The notes below the pieces were generated by a model. It saw nothing but the letters and a program-made list of their open reading frames with translations. It made no database searches and was not told where the DNA came from. A program made the translations under genes and the position numbers. From NCBI RefSeq assembly GCF_002056295.1, contig NZ_CP020100.1, positions 566,001-630,000 on the forward strand: DNA of 64,000 nucleotides, written 5' to 3'. Origin of the DNA: Halopseudomonas phragmitis (GTDB taxonomy: Bacteria > Pseudomonadota > Gammaproteobacteria > Pseudomonadales > Pseudomonadaceae). This document shows, in pieces, positions 16,910 to 25,726 of the stretch. Within the stretch, counting starts at the first letter, position 1. The number at the start of each line of letters is the position of its first letter.

Positions 16910-18148
16910 TCAGAAACTCAGAGCCCGGTCACCCTGCTCGTCCTTGATCCGGGTCGGCAGACCCATCTCATTGAGCAGGTTGATAAACGGCTTGGGATCG
17001 AGTTCTTCAACGTTGACCATCTTCTGCACATCCCAACTGCCATTGGCAATCAGGATCGCCGCAGCGACTGGCGGCACGCCGGCGGTGTAGGAGATACCCT
17101 GACTACCGACTTCCTGGTAGGCCTCGGCATGATCGGCAACATTGTAGATGAACACTTCCTTATCCACCCCGTCCTTCTTGCCCTTGACCACGTCGCCAAT
17201 GCAGGTCTTGCCGCTGTAGTTCGGTGCCAGTGAAGACGGATCAGGCAATACGGCCTTGACCACCTTAAGCGGCACCACTTCCAGCCCTTCGGCGGTCTTG
17301 ACCGGCTGTTCGGACAACAGTCCGAGGTTCTTCAGCACGGTGAACACATTGATATAGTGTTCGCCAAAGCCCATCCAGAACCGGATGTTGGGCACATTCA
17401 GATTCTGCGACAGTGAGTGCAGTTCGTCATGCCCGGTCATGTAACTGGTCTGCGAGCCAACCACCGGCAGGTCGTCGGTACGCTTGATCTCGAACATGCT
17501 GTTCTGAGTCCACTGGCTGTTCTGCCAGGACCAGACCCGCCCGGTAAACTCGCGGAAGTTGATTTCCGGGTCGAAGTTGGTGGCGAAGTACTTGCCGTGG
17601 CTACCGGCGTTGATATCGATGATATCGATCTCATCGACACTGTCGAAGTACTCGTTGACCGCCAGCGCCGCATAGGCATTGACCACACCCGGGTCGAAGC
17701 CGACGCCGAGAATCGCGGTGATGCCCTTCTCTTCGCAGATCGCCTTGCGCTTCCATTCGTAGTTGGCGTACCACGGCGGGTTTTCACAGATCTTGTCCGG
17801 CTCTTCGTGAATGGCGGTATCGAGGTAGGCGGCACCGGTTTCGATGCAGGCCTGAAGTACCGACATATTGATGAAAGCCGATCCGACATTGATCACCAGT
17901 TGCGACTGTGTCTTGTCAATCAACGCCTTGGTGGCCTCGACATCGAGCGCATCCAGAGCATGGGCTTGCAATTCACCGGCAACCTTGAGGCTGCCCTTTT
18001 CCCTAACGCTGTCGACGATCTGCTGGCATTTCTCCAGCGTGCGCGAAGCGATATGGATATTGCCCAGCACATCGTTGTGCTGGGCGCACTTGTGTGCGAC
18101 CACCTGGGCCACACCACCGGCACCAATAATCAGAACGTTTTTCTTCAT
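16910..18148 (-). CDS. Carboxyspermidine/carboxynorspermidine dehydrogenase (saccharopine dehydrogenase family)
   Basis: Condenses L-aspartate semialdehyde with putrescine (or 1,3-diaminopropane) and reduces the imine with NADPH, giving carboxyspermidine (or carboxynorspermidine); cytoplasmic. 412 aa from ATG 18148, preceded by GAGGAAG. The N-terminal Rossmann fold begins at residue 5 with VLIIGAGGVAQVVAHKCAQ; LVINVGSAFINMSVLQACIETGAAYLDT and ILGVGFDPGVVNAYAALA are family landmarks; the C-terminus (GISYTAGVPPVAAAILIANGSW) matches the Lys1-like fold. It lies 55 bp downstream of nspC in the same direction, so the two steps of the alternative spermidine route form one operon. Preference for putrescine or diaminopropane cannot be read from sequence. 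Confidence 0.93.
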   Translation of the reverse strand: MKKNVLIIGAGGVAQVVAHKCAQHNDVLGNIHIASRTLEKCQQIVDSVREKGSLKVAGELQAHALDALDVEATKALIDKTQSQLVINVGSAFINMSVLQACIETGAAYLDTAIHEEPDKICENPPWYANYEWKRKAICEEKGITAILGVGFDPGVVNAYAALAVNEYFDSVDEIDIIDINAGSHGKYFATNFDPEINFREFTGRVWSWQNSQWTQNSMFEIKRTDDLPVVGSQTSYMTGHDELHSLSQNLNVPNIRFWMGFGEHYINVFTVLKNLGLLSEQPVKTAEGLEVVPLKVVKAVLPDPSSLAPNYSGKTCIGDVVKGKKDGVDKEVFIYNVADHAEAYQEVGSQGISYTAGVPPVAAAILIANGSWDVQKMVNVEELDPKPFINLLNEMGLPTRIKDEQGDRALSF

Positions 18149-18203
18149 TTCTCTTCCTCGAAACGCCTCCTTGGACGGGCTGGGAGCGAGTAGTGGGATA
18201 GCC

Positions 18204-19301
18204 TCAGGAGAGGCTGCTGACAAAGTCTTCGAAACCGAATTCCCTGACCAGTTCGATGCTGCCATCCAGTTGGCGCACCGCAATCGCCGGCATTTGCACG
18301 CCGTTGAACCAGTTCTTCTTGACCATGGTGTAGCCAGCAGCGTCGATAAACGACAAGCGGTCGCCGACCTTCAGTTCACGATCAAAATTGAACTCACCGA
18401 AGATGTCTCCGGCCAGGCACGACTTGCCGCACACCATGTACGGGTACGGGCCATCGCAGGGCTCCATCTTCGCCGGTTGACGATAGATCAGCAGGTCAAG
18501 CATGTGCGCTTCGATCGAGCTGTCGACGATCGCCAGCTGCTTGCCATTGAACAGGGTATCGAGCACCGTGACTTCCAGTGAGGTGCTCTGGGTGATAGCA
18601 GCCTCGCCGGGCTCCAGATAGACCTGCACGCCGTAACGCTGGGAAAACGCCTTGAGTCGGGCACAGAAGGCATCGACCGGGTAACCCTCACCGGTAAAGT
18701 GGATGCCGCCCCCCAGACTAACCCACTCGACTTGCTCCAGCAGCGCGCCGAAACGCTCTTCGATCTGATTGAGCATCTGGTCGAACAGGGCAAAGTCACT
18801 GTTCTCGCAGTTGTTGTGGATCATGAAGCCGGAGATCTTGTCGATCACCTTCAGCACCTTGTCAGCATCCCACTCGCCCAGGCGGCTGAACGGCCGCGAC
18901 GGGTCGGCGATGATGAATTCGGAACTGGAAACCCCGGGGTTCAGGCGCAGGCCGCGCACATGGCTGGCCGAAGCCTGCTCGAAGCGTTCGAGCTGACCGA
19001 TCGAGTTGAAGATGATCTTGTCCGAATGCGCCAGCACCTCTTCGATCTCATGATCGGCATAGGCGACGCTGTAGGCGTGGGTTTCACCACCGAATTTGAG
19101 CTTGCCCAGCTTGACCTCGTTGAGCGAGGAAGAGGTGGTGCCGTCCATGTACTGGCTCATCAGGTCGAATACCGACCAGGTGGCGAAGCACTTTAGGGCC
19201 AGCAGGGCCTTGGCTCCGGACTGCTCGCGCACGTACTGGATGATGTCCATGTTGCGCTTGAGCTTGCTCTTGTCGATCAGGTAGTAGGGCGTCTGGATCA
19301 A
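18204..19301 (-). CDS. nspC: Carboxynorspermidine/carboxyspermidine decarboxylase
   Basis: PLP-dependent fold-III decarboxylase making spermidine or norspermidine from the product of the neighbouring dehydrogenase. 365 aa. The start appears to be TTG (19301-19299), reading MIQTPYYLIDKSKLKRN as in NspC proteins, with AGGAGG 10 bp upstream; no ATG fits the conserved N-terminus. Motifs: LALKCFATWSVFDL with the PLP Lys (LKCF), VRGLRLNPGVS, MIHNNCENSDF, WVSLGGGIHFTGEGYP (phosphate-binding Gly loop), VYLEPGEAAITQSTSL, and MVCGKSCLAGDIFGEF with the active-site Cys. The TTG start combined with long spacing suggests modest translation. The 267-bp region upstream (19302-19568) also carries the promoter of the divergent alkyl sulfatase gene. 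Confidence 0.94.
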   Translation of the reverse strand: MIQTPYYLIDKSKLKRNMDIIQYVREQSGAKALLALKCFATWSVFDLMSQYMDGTTSSSLNEVKLGKLKFGGETHAYSVAYADHEIEEVLAHSDKIIFNSIGQLERFEQASASHVRGLRLNPGVSSSEFIIADPSRPFSRLGEWDADKVLKVIDKISGFMIHNNCENSDFALFDQMLNQIEERFGALLEQVEWVSLGGGIHFTGEGYPVDAFCARLKAFSQRYGVQVYLEPGEAAITQSTSLEVTVLDTLFNGKQLAIVDSSIEAHMLDLLIYRQPAKMEPCDGPYPYMVCGKSCLAGDIFGEFNFDRELKVGDRLSFIDAAGYTMVKKNWFNGVQMPAIAVRQLDGSIELVREFGFEDFVSSLS

Positions 19302-19568
19302 TTCGGTGTTACCTCCTGCGGTTCCAGGCTCCGGGTACCCCCGGTTTTTCGAGAAAGCGCGCGATTATAGAGTAAAGGTCGCCACGCTTCGAGTAAAAAT
19401 ACCCCGTCATCTCTCAAGATCCGTCAGCCTAACGCGCATTCAAGTCAGTTTAAAGACAGACACCCTTGCGAAATACCAAAAACGCATTAAATCAGCAACA
19501 TGAATGCATTAGACCTATTCAGTTATACACCTATAGTAGATCTGACACCCCCTCAACGGAGAACAACA

Positions 19569-21536
19569 ATGTCCAACTCCCTGCCCCGCCAACTGGGCCT
19601 GGGCCTGCTCGGGCTGGCCCTGAGCGGTGCCAGCCTGGCCGCGCCGAAACCAGCCGAACCAACCACCGCCACTGCCAACAGCGCCGTGCTTGAGCAACTG
19701 CCGTTTGCCGACACCCGGGCCTTTGACGACGCCCGACGGGGCTTCATTGCCGCGCTACCGGATGGTCTGGTGGTCGATGGCAGTGGCCGTACCGCCTGGA
19801 ACATGGCCGCCTATGCCTTCCTCGACAAGGAACAGGCCCCAGCCACGGTCAACCCCAGCCTCTGGCGCCAGGCCCGGTTGAATGCCATTCACGGTCTGTT
19901 CGAAGTGGTTGAAGGCATGTACCAGATTCGCGGCATGGATCTGGCCAACATGACCATCATCGAGGGCGAGACAGGGCTGATCATCATCGATCCGCTGCTG
20001 ACCCCAGCCACCGCCAAGGCCGGTCTTGAGCTGTACTACCAGCACCGGCCGCAGAAGCCGGTTGTAGCCGTACTCTACACTCACAACCACGCCGACCACT
20101 TTGGCGGGGTCAAGGGTGTGATCGACGAGGCTGACGTTCGCGCCGGCAAGGTCAAGGTCTACGCCCCCTATGGCTTTATGGAGCATGCCGTTTCGGAAAA
20201 CGTAATTGCCGGCAATGCCATGGCCCGGCGCGCCACTTACCAGTTCGGCGCCGGGCTGCCGGCTGGCGAGCGTGGGCACGTCGATACCGGCCTGGGCAAG
20301 GCGCTGGCCAGCGGCCCGCTGTCGCTGATCGCTCCGACCAATACCGTGCCGGATGATGCGACCCTGACCATCGACGGCATCGAGATCGAATTCCAGATGG
20401 CCCACGGCACTGAAGCCGAAGCGGAAATGATGATGTACTTCCCGCAGTTCAAGGTGCTCAACACCGCTGAAATCACCAGCCAGCACCTGCACAATATCTA
20501 CACCATCCGCGGCGCCGCGATCCGCGATGCCAGCGCCTGGTCGCACTATATCGACAGAGCTCTGGAGCGTTTTGGTGACCGTGCCGACATCTTGATTGCC
20601 CAGCACCACTGGCCGATCTGGGAGCGCGAGCGGGCTCAGCACTTCCTCGCCGTGCAGCGCGACCTGTACAAGTTCATCCATGACCAGACCGTGCGGATGA
20701 TGAACAAAGGCCAGTTGCCCGGTGACATCGCCGAAAATATCAAGCTGCCGGCCAGCCTCGATCAGGAGTGGTACGCCCGCGGTTACTACGGCACCCTCAA
20801 GCACAACGCCCGGGGCGTTTACCAACGCTACATGGGCTGGTATGACGCTAACCCGGCCAACCTCGACCCGCTGCCGCCACGCCAGAACGCCGCCAAGACC
20901 ATCGAGTACATGGGCGGTGCTGACAAGGTGCTCGAGCAGGCTCGCCAGGACTTTGCCAACGGCGAGTACCGCTGGGTCGCCTGGGTTATGAGCCAGGCCG
21001 TATTTGCCGACCCGGACAACCGCGCCGCTCGCGAACTGGGGGCAGATGCGCTGGAACAACTGGGTTATCAGGCTGAGGCCGGTACCTGGCGCGGTGCCTA
21101 TCTGATGGGCGCACAGGAGCTGCGCAACGGTGTCGGTGAGGCGCGACGCGGAAGCGGACTCGATCCTGATCTGTTGCAGGCGCTGGAGGCTGGCATGTTC
21201 TTCGATTTGCTGGCGGTGCGCCTGAACCCGGAGAAAGCCGACGGCAAGCATCTGGTGATCAACTGGTCACTGACCGACCTGGACGAGCACTACCGGCTCA
21301 ACCTACAGAACGCCACCCTCACCTACCGTTCAGGTGCGCTGGCTGAGCAGGCCCATGCCAGTGTCAGCATGACCCGCGAGACGTTGGACCAGATCCTGCT
21401 GCGCCGCACCACCTTCCCCGAGGCGGTGCAAGGTGGCCAGATCAAGGTTGAAGGCGAGCCCAAGGCGTTCTTCGCCCTGCTGCAAATGCTCGACGAGCCA
21501 TCCGGCAACTTCCCGATTGTCGAACCGGTACGCTAA
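19569..21536 (+). CDS. SdsA1-type metallo-beta-lactamase-fold alkyl sulfatase, exported
   Basis: Hydrolyses primary alkyl sulfates such as dodecyl sulfate to the alcohol and sulfate. 655 aa from ATG 19569 (RBS CGGAG); signal peptide MSNSLPRQLGLGLLGLALSGASLAA. Metal site THNHADHFGG at residues 171-180 (the THxHxDH motif of binuclear zinc hydrolases), with APYGFMEHAVSENVIAGNAM and the downstream EITSQHLHNIYTIRGAAIRD and IAQHHWPIWER segments characteristic of SdsA1/YjcS. A dimerisation domain follows (about 400-520: ARGYYGTLKHNARGVYQRYMGWYD) and an SCP2-like C-terminal domain (AVRLNPEKADGKHLVINWSLTD) that recruits the aliphatic chain. Released sulfate would feed the sulfur pathways; the sulfate ABC operon is 10 kb away. 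No dedicated regulator is adjacent. Confidence 0.94.
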   Translation: MSNSLPRQLGLGLLGLALSGASLAAPKPAEPTTATANSAVLEQLPFADTRAFDDARRGFIAALPDGLVVDGSGRTAWNMAAYAFLDKEQAPATVNPSLWRQARLNAIHGLFEVVEGMYQIRGMDLANMTIIEGETGLIIIDPLLTPATAKAGLELYYQHRPQKPVVAVLYTHNHADHFGGVKGVIDEADVRAGKVKVYAPYGFMEHAVSENVIAGNAMARRATYQFGAGLPAGERGHVDTGLGKALASGPLSLIAPTNTVPDDATLTIDGIEIEFQMAHGTEAEAEMMMYFPQFKVLNTAEITSQHLHNIYTIRGAAIRDASAWSHYIDRALERFGDRADILIAQHHWPIWERERAQHFLAVQRDLYKFIHDQTVRMMNKGQLPGDIAENIKLPASLDQEWYARGYYGTLKHNARGVYQRYMGWYDANPANLDPLPPRQNAAKTIEYMGGADKVLEQARQDFANGEYRWVAWVMSQAVFADPDNRAARELGADALEQLGYQAEAGTWRGAYLMGAQELRNGVGEARRGSGLDPDLLQALEAGMFFDLLAVRLNPEKADGKHLVINWSLTDLDEHYRLNLQNATLTYRSGALAEQAHASVSMTRETLDQILLRRTTFPEAVQGGQIKVEGEPKAFFALLQMLDEPSGNFPIVEPVR

Positions 21537-22001
21537 ACCACCGGCGCAGGAGCCTGGCTTCGTGGTGATCCAGCAATACTTCTGGATGGCCACGTCGCTA
21601 CGCTCCTCGCCATGACCCCGAGGGTGGCACCACCGCCCTCGACTACCCGCTCTCACTACCCCATCACCCTCACCGCCGTCATCACCAGGCGCAAAGCGCC
21701 GTGGTGATCCATACGCCCTCTGGATGGCCGCGTCGCTACGCGACTCGCCATGACACCAAGGGGAACACCCCCGCCCTCGACTCCCCCTCACCACCCCTTC
21801 ACTCTCCCTCCCGTCATCACGAGGCGCAAAGCGCCGTGGTGATCCACACGCCCTCTGGATGGCCGCGTCGCTACGCGACTCGCCATGACACCAAGGGGAA
21901 CGCTGTGGTGACCCAAAGCGGCGACACATTTCCACATACCTCTAAAAGCAATGGCACCCGACCAGGGCTACCCTGAAAAGGATTGCCGTCTGGGAGGCCC
22001 A
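21537..22001. repeat. Gene-free region with three tandem REP-like hairpin units
   Basis: The 465 bp between the alkyl sulfatase and the transporter hold no credible gene. Two 77-bp units (21678-21754 and 21813-21889) are almost identical and each ends with the same ACCAAGGGGAAC; a third, partial unit is at 21561-21616. Spacing between copies is about 135 bp. Each full unit begins GTCATCACGAG/CAG and ends with its inverse (CTCGCCATGAC), and contains two hairpins, GGCGC-AAA-GCGCC and GTCGC-TAC-GCGAC, so it looks like a pair of inverted REP modules. Related units occur at 50414-50577. An open minus-strand frame of 201 codons here is made of these repeats. Confidence 0.8.
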
Positions 22002-23318
22002 ATGAGCGAGGCATTGCAACGCCTGTTCAATCTGCGCCGTGAAGAGCTGCTGCCGGTTAGTCTGGCGATGGCTTTCTTCTTCTGCGTGTTGACCGCACTG
22101 ATGGTCCTGCGCCCGGCGCGTGAGGCTTTGGGCATGCAGGGCGGGATCGATGCGGTGCGCTGGCTGTTCATCGGTACCGCGCTGATCACCCTGCTGGTCA
22201 ATCCACTGTTCGGTCTGCTGGTCAGCCGCCTGCGCCGACTGACGTTCATCACCCTGACCTACCTGTTCTTCATCGTCAGCCTGCTGTTGTTCCATGCCAT
22301 ATTACGGCTCTCGCCGCAGGTGATCGGCATCACTACCGGCCAGGTGTTCTATGTCTGGTTCAGTGTCTTCAACCTGTTCACCACCATGGTGTTCTGGGCC
22401 TTAATGGCCGACCGTTTCAGTCTCGAACAGAGCAAACGGTTCTTCGGTCTGATCGCGGTTGGCGGCACCTGCGGGGCGATTTTCGGGCCCTGGCTGGCTA
22501 CTCGCCTGGCTGAGCCGCTGGGCACTGCGCAACTGTTGCTGGTGTCCTGCGGTTTTCTGCTGCTGGCCCTGGCCGCCGCCTGGGGCATCGCCCGCCTGCA
22601 ACCAGAGCGCCCACCCGGCCAGCCACCGACAGCCGAACCCGAGCGTATCGGTGGCAGCGCCTGGGAAGGTCTGCGTGCACTGTTGAGTTCACGCTACCTG
22701 CTGGGGATCGCCAGCTACGTGGTGATTCTGGCGATCATGGCCACCTTCATCTATTTCACCCGGCTGCAGATGGTCGCCGCCCAGGGCGAGGAACTGGACC
22801 TGCGCACCGCGCTGTTCGCCCGTATCGACCTGATCACCCAACTGACCACGCTGGTATTGCAGATCCTGGTGGCTGGTCATCTGATGAAACGCCTTGGCGT
22901 GCACATCACTCTGGCTCTGCTACCGCTGACCGCCGCACTGGGTTTCATCGGCCTGGCGCTGGCCGGCTCGCTGGCGGCCCTGATCGTGTTCGAAGCCTGT
23001 TTCCGCGCGGTACAACGCGCTCTGATGCGTCCGGCCCGGGAAACCCTGTTTACCGTGGTCAGCCGTGAGGACAAGTACAAAGCCAAAGCCTTTATCGATA
23101 CCTTCATCTACCGTGCCGGCGATGTGGTCGGCGCCCAGACCGAAGGTTTACTGGGGCGCCTGGGCATGGGACTGGCGGCCGTCGCCAGTGTCGCCGTGCC
23201 GTTGGCACTGGTCTGGGCAGCACTGGGCCTATGGCTCGGTCGCGCCCAACAGCGTCAGGCCGACACCCCGACTTTCACACCAGAACCTGGAGGAACCCGC
23301 CATGATCTCCCGTCGTGA
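22002..23318 (+). CDS. MFS-like 12-TM transporter (nucleotide-translocase-like superfamily)
   Basis: Integral inner-membrane protein, 438 aa, about 12 hydrophobic helices. Start ATG 22002 is placed 4 bp after GGGAGG; an upstream in-frame ATG at 21951 lacks a site. The segment RREELLPVSLAMAFFFCVLTALMVLRPAREALGM at residues 12-45 and the later ERFSL/FFGLIAVGGTCGAIFGPWLA resemble the bacterial group of MFS proteins related to ATP/ADP translocases, in which substrates are mostly unknown. The loop between the two six-helix halves holds the Pro-rich stretch ERPPGQPPTAEPERI. Its 3' end overlaps the aldo/keto reductase gene by 17 bp, so both are probably co-transcribed. No substrate is proposed. Confidence 0.8.
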   Translation: MSEALQRLFNLRREELLPVSLAMAFFFCVLTALMVLRPAREALGMQGGIDAVRWLFIGTALITLLVNPLFGLLVSRLRRLTFITLTYLFFIVSLLLFHAILRLSPQVIGITTGQVFYVWFSVFNLFTTMVFWALMADRFSLEQSKRFFGLIAVGGTCGAIFGPWLATRLAEPLGTAQLLLVSCGFLLLALAAAWGIARLQPERPPGQPPTAEPERIGGSAWEGLRALLSSRYLLGIASYVVILAIMATFIYFTRLQMVAAQGEELDLRTALFARIDLITQLTTLVLQILVAGHLMKRLGVHITLALLPLTAALGFIGLALAGSLAALIVFEACFRAVQRALMRPARETLFTVVSREDKYKAKAFIDTFIYRAGDVVGAQTEGLLGRLGMGLAAVASVAVPLALVWAALGLWLGRAQQRQADTPTFTPEPGGTRHDLPS

Positions 23319-24246
23319 CTATTTGAAACTGGCGCTGCTCAGCGGCGCCGCCCTGAGTCTCAAGCCAAGCCTGCTATGGGCCAGTGATCAGGCCCTGCCG
23401 CTGCTCACCCGTCAGGTACCGTCTTCAGGCCAGACTCTGCCGGCAGTGGGGCTGGGCAGTTCGGCAACCTTCTCCCGGGTGGCCGGCAGCGATGATGTCG
23501 AGGCTCTGCGTGCAGTACTGCAGGCCATGCTGGAACACGGTGGCAGCGTGTTCGATACCGCTCCCAGCTATGGCGCCTCCGAGCAGGTGGCCGGACGTAT
23601 CGCCAACCAGGAGGGCATTGCCGAACGGCTGTTCTGGGCCACCAAGCTGAATGTGGCCGGACGCGGCGCCGGCCAGGCCGACCCGCAGGCGGCCCAGGCG
23701 CAACTGGATGCCTCGTTCGCCCGGATCAACAAACCGGTGATCGACCTGATTCAGGTCCACAACCTGGGGGATGTGCCAACGCAACTGGGACTGCTCAAGG
23801 ATTTGCGCGAACAGGGCCGGGTACGGCATATCGGCGTCACCACCACCTTCGCCCAGCAGTACGAGTATCTCGAGCAGGTAATGCAGCGTGAGCCGCTGGA
23901 TTTTATCGGCATCGATTACGCCATCGACAACCTGACCATGGAGCAACGGATTTTGCCGCTGGCCCAGGAGAAAGGTATTGCCGTACTGGTCTATGCACCG
24001 TTCGGCCGGACCCGCCTGTGGGACCGGGTCCGCGGCCATGAAGTGCCGGACTGGGCGAGCGAGTTCAACGCCCACTCCTGGGCCCAGTTCTTCCTCAAGT
24101 TCGTGCTCGCCCATCCGGCGGTGACCTGCGCCACCCCGGCCACCAGCCGCCCGCATCATATGATCGACAATATGGGCGCGGCGCTCGGCGCACTACCGGA
24201 TGCCGACATGCGCCAGCGAATGATTGCTCACCTGGAAAGTCTGTAA
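23302..24246 (+). CDS. Aldo/keto reductase with Tat signal
   Basis: NADPH-dependent oxidoreductase of the (beta/alpha)8 AKR superfamily, probably periplasmic. Start ATG 23302 (RBS TGGAGGAAC) lies inside the end of the transporter gene. Residues 3-5 plus following, SRRDYLKLALLSGAALSL, match the twin-arginine export signal. VFDTAPSYGASEQVAG holds the catalytic Asp and Tyr (DTAxxYG), LFWATKLNV supplies the Lys, and DLIQVHNL the His of the AKR tetrad; the C-terminal CATPATSRPHHMIDNMGA is the NADPH phosphate-binding loop in modified form. 314 aa is usual for the family. Export of a cofactor-dependent enzyme by Tat after folding is consistent. Coupled to the upstream transporter; substrate unknown. 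Confidence 0.88.
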   Translation: MISRRDYLKLALLSGAALSLKPSLLWASDQALPLLTRQVPSSGQTLPAVGLGSSATFSRVAGSDDVEALRAVLQAMLEHGGSVFDTAPSYGASEQVAGRIANQEGIAERLFWATKLNVAGRGAGQADPQAAQAQLDASFARINKPVIDLIQVHNLGDVPTQLGLLKDLREQGRVRHIGVTTTFAQQYEYLEQVMQREPLDFIGIDYAIDNLTMEQRILPLAQEKGIAVLVYAPFGRTRLWDRVRGHEVPDWASEFNAHSWAQFFLKFVLAHPAVTCATPATSRPHHMIDNMGAALGALPDADMRQRMIAHLESL

Positions 24247-24256
24247 GCCAGAAACG

Positions 24257-24286
24257 ACAAAGGCGATGCCGAGGCACCGCCTTTGT
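24257..24286. terminator. Bidirectional hairpin between convergent genes
   Basis: ACAAAGGCG (24257-24265) pairs with CGCCTTTGT (24278-24286), and an inner TGCC/GGCA pairing extends the stem. It sits between the stops of the aldo/keto reductase and the outer-membrane protein. The T/A runs are inside the stem rather than after it. Confidence 0.55.
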
Positions 24287-24304
24287 GATGAGCACCGCAG
24301 ACGA

Positions 24305-24919
24305 TCAGAAGTTGTAACGCAGACCCGCGGAGACAAAATCCACATCGTAGGTATCGGCGACATCGCGGTAGCGCTCATACTCGGCCACCAGGCTGAAGCT
24401 TTGGGTCAGCATCAGGCTGGCACCAACGCCCCAGGACCAGACCCACTCCTTGTCCGAGTAGCTTTCGCTATCAGTGATGCCAAATACCGTGAACTTGTCC
24501 TTGGCCTTGGTACGCAGCTGATGATAGCCAACCTTGCCGAACAGGCTCAGGCGATCCAGCGGCAGGGTCCCTACGGCGTTAAGACCCAGACCCTGGGTTT
24601 CAGCGGTCGTTCTGGCAACCGCGACCCCATCAGTGGCCTTGTAGCTGAGTTCGCCCAGGTCAATGTACTGGAACTCCACGCCCACGTAAGGGTTTAGCTG
24701 AATACCGGCACCGATCTTGAAGGCCGTGTCCTTGGTATCGAGGGAGGAGCTGACGCCCGGTACAACCCCCCAATAGTTGTCGAGAGCGCTTTTGGAAATA
24801 TCCGCATCAGACTGACCGACACTGGCAAACAGGTAGCCGTTGACCTGTTCGGCCTGGGCAACGCCAGTCAGGCTGGCCAGGCTGATTACGGCGGCAGAAA
24901 GCAGGGTTTTCTTGAACAT
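24305..24919 (-). CDS. Small outer-membrane beta-barrel protein (OmpA/OmpW-like)
   Basis: 204 aa with a clear signal peptide (MFKKTLLSAAVISLASLTGVAQA) and an eight-strand barrel pattern of alternating hydrophobic residues: YLFASVGQSDAD, FKIGAGIQLNPYVGVEFQYIDLGE, LSLFGKVGYHQLRTKA, WGVGASLMLTQSFSLVAEYERYRD, and the terminal strand VDFVSAGLRYNF ending in Phe, the BAM recognition signal. Matches the OmpA-like/outer membrane protein beta-barrel families; a transport or adhesion role cannot be chosen. Start ATG 24919. It stands alone between a bidirectional hairpin and the tail of the TetR gene; the 146 bp upstream include its promoter, not resolved. Confidence 0.85.
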   Translation of the reverse strand: MFKKTLLSAAVISLASLTGVAQAEQVNGYLFASVGQSDADISKSALDNYWGVVPGVSSSLDTKDTAFKIGAGIQLNPYVGVEFQYIDLGELSYKATDGVAVARTTAETQGLGLNAVGTLPLDRLSLFGKVGYHQLRTKAKDKFTVFGITDSESYSDKEWVWSWGVGASLMLTQSFSLVAEYERYRDVADTYDVDFVSAGLRYNF

Positions 24920-25065
24920 TATTGTGACATCTCCATCTGACTTGTCATAACCGCCTTCATGGCGGTGGTTCCGTTACTCGGCCTCTCCCGGCCCGAGTGG
25001 GGCAATCATACGACCAGATAAAGGCATTGCGCCATAGCCTGACAAAACAAAAAAGCGCCTCAGCC

Positions 25066-25674
25066 TCAAGGCAGTGACAGCAGAGTTTGCAAACGCTCAA
25101 CGAAGAACGACCGCTGCTGTTTCAGACTGAACAGCCGGGGAGCGAACAGCCAGCTTTGGGTGACACCCATCAGTTGGGTGTATATCAGCAAAGCCAGACT
25201 TTCCGGGCTCTGCGCCGCAGGCAGCAATGACTGACGCTGGGCCTCGGCCACCAGCGCGCTGAGCGCATCGATGATGCGCCGGGTCAGCTTGCGCTCGCGC
25301 TTGAGCGTGGGCGCAAGCGCCTCAGTCAGTTCAGTCTTGTTCAGCAGAATCTCGAACGACTGACGAAACCAGGCATCCTCGACCAGCAGCTCCAGCCAAC
25401 GACTGGCGAACCTTTCGATAGCCTGCAGCGGCTGCTGATGACTGGCCGCCTCGGCTACCAAAGCCTCCAGCGGCTCCTGCGAATAGGCCAATACCGCCTG
25501 GTACAGGTCATCCTTGTTCTTGAAGTGCCAGTAGATCGGCCCGCGGCTGTAGCCAGCTTCCTTGGCGATCATCGCCAGAGTGGTGTTGGAGTAGCCGTTG
25601 CGGCTGAACAGCGTCAGCGCGGCTTCGATGACTTTCAGGCGGGTTTTTTCCGCTTCTTCCTTGGTTCGACGCAT
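25066..25674 (-). CDS. TetR/AcrR-family transcriptional regulator
   Basis: 202 aa, ligand-responsive repressor. ATG 25674 (MRRTKEEAEKTRLKVIEAA) matches the N-terminus of AcrR/TtgR proteins; GGA is the only upstream ribosome site. HTH at residues about 30-52: NTTLAMIAKEAGYSRGPIYWHFKNK, with the DNA-contact YWHF conserved. The C-terminal domain (LEALVAEAASHQQPLQAIERFASRWLELL...SWLFAPRLFSLKQQRSFFVERLQTLL) resembles the AcrR ligand pocket. It follows the substrate-binding protein gene by 52 bp in the same direction, so it probably belongs to the GS-transporter unit. A palindrome with ACATACAT half-sites at 28315-28338, upstream of that unit, is the likely target, by analogy with AcrR operators (inference). 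Confidence 0.9.
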   Translation of the reverse strand: MRRTKEEAEKTRLKVIEAALTLFSRNGYSNTTLAMIAKEAGYSRGPIYWHFKNKDDLYQAVLAYSQEPLEALVAEAASHQQPLQAIERFASRWLELLVEDAWFRQSFEILLNKTELTEALAPTLKRERKLTRRIIDALSALVAEAQRQSLLPAAQSPESLALLIYTQLMGVTQSWLFAPRLFSLKQQRSFFVERLQTLLSLP

Positions 25675-25726
25675 GGGTGTTCCGGGTAAACCGCCACCAC
25701 CGGGTGATGGTGACGGTGAATGGGTA

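Noticed and set aside
19755-21251. 498-codon open frame on the minus strand
   Set aside because: Antisense to the alkyl sulfatase, whose THxHxDH site and signal peptide settle the strand.
21330-21935. 201-codon open frame on the minus strand
   Set aside because: Made of the tandem REP-like repeats (repeated CHGESRSDAAIQRA) and the end of the sulfatase gene on the other strand; no ribosome site.
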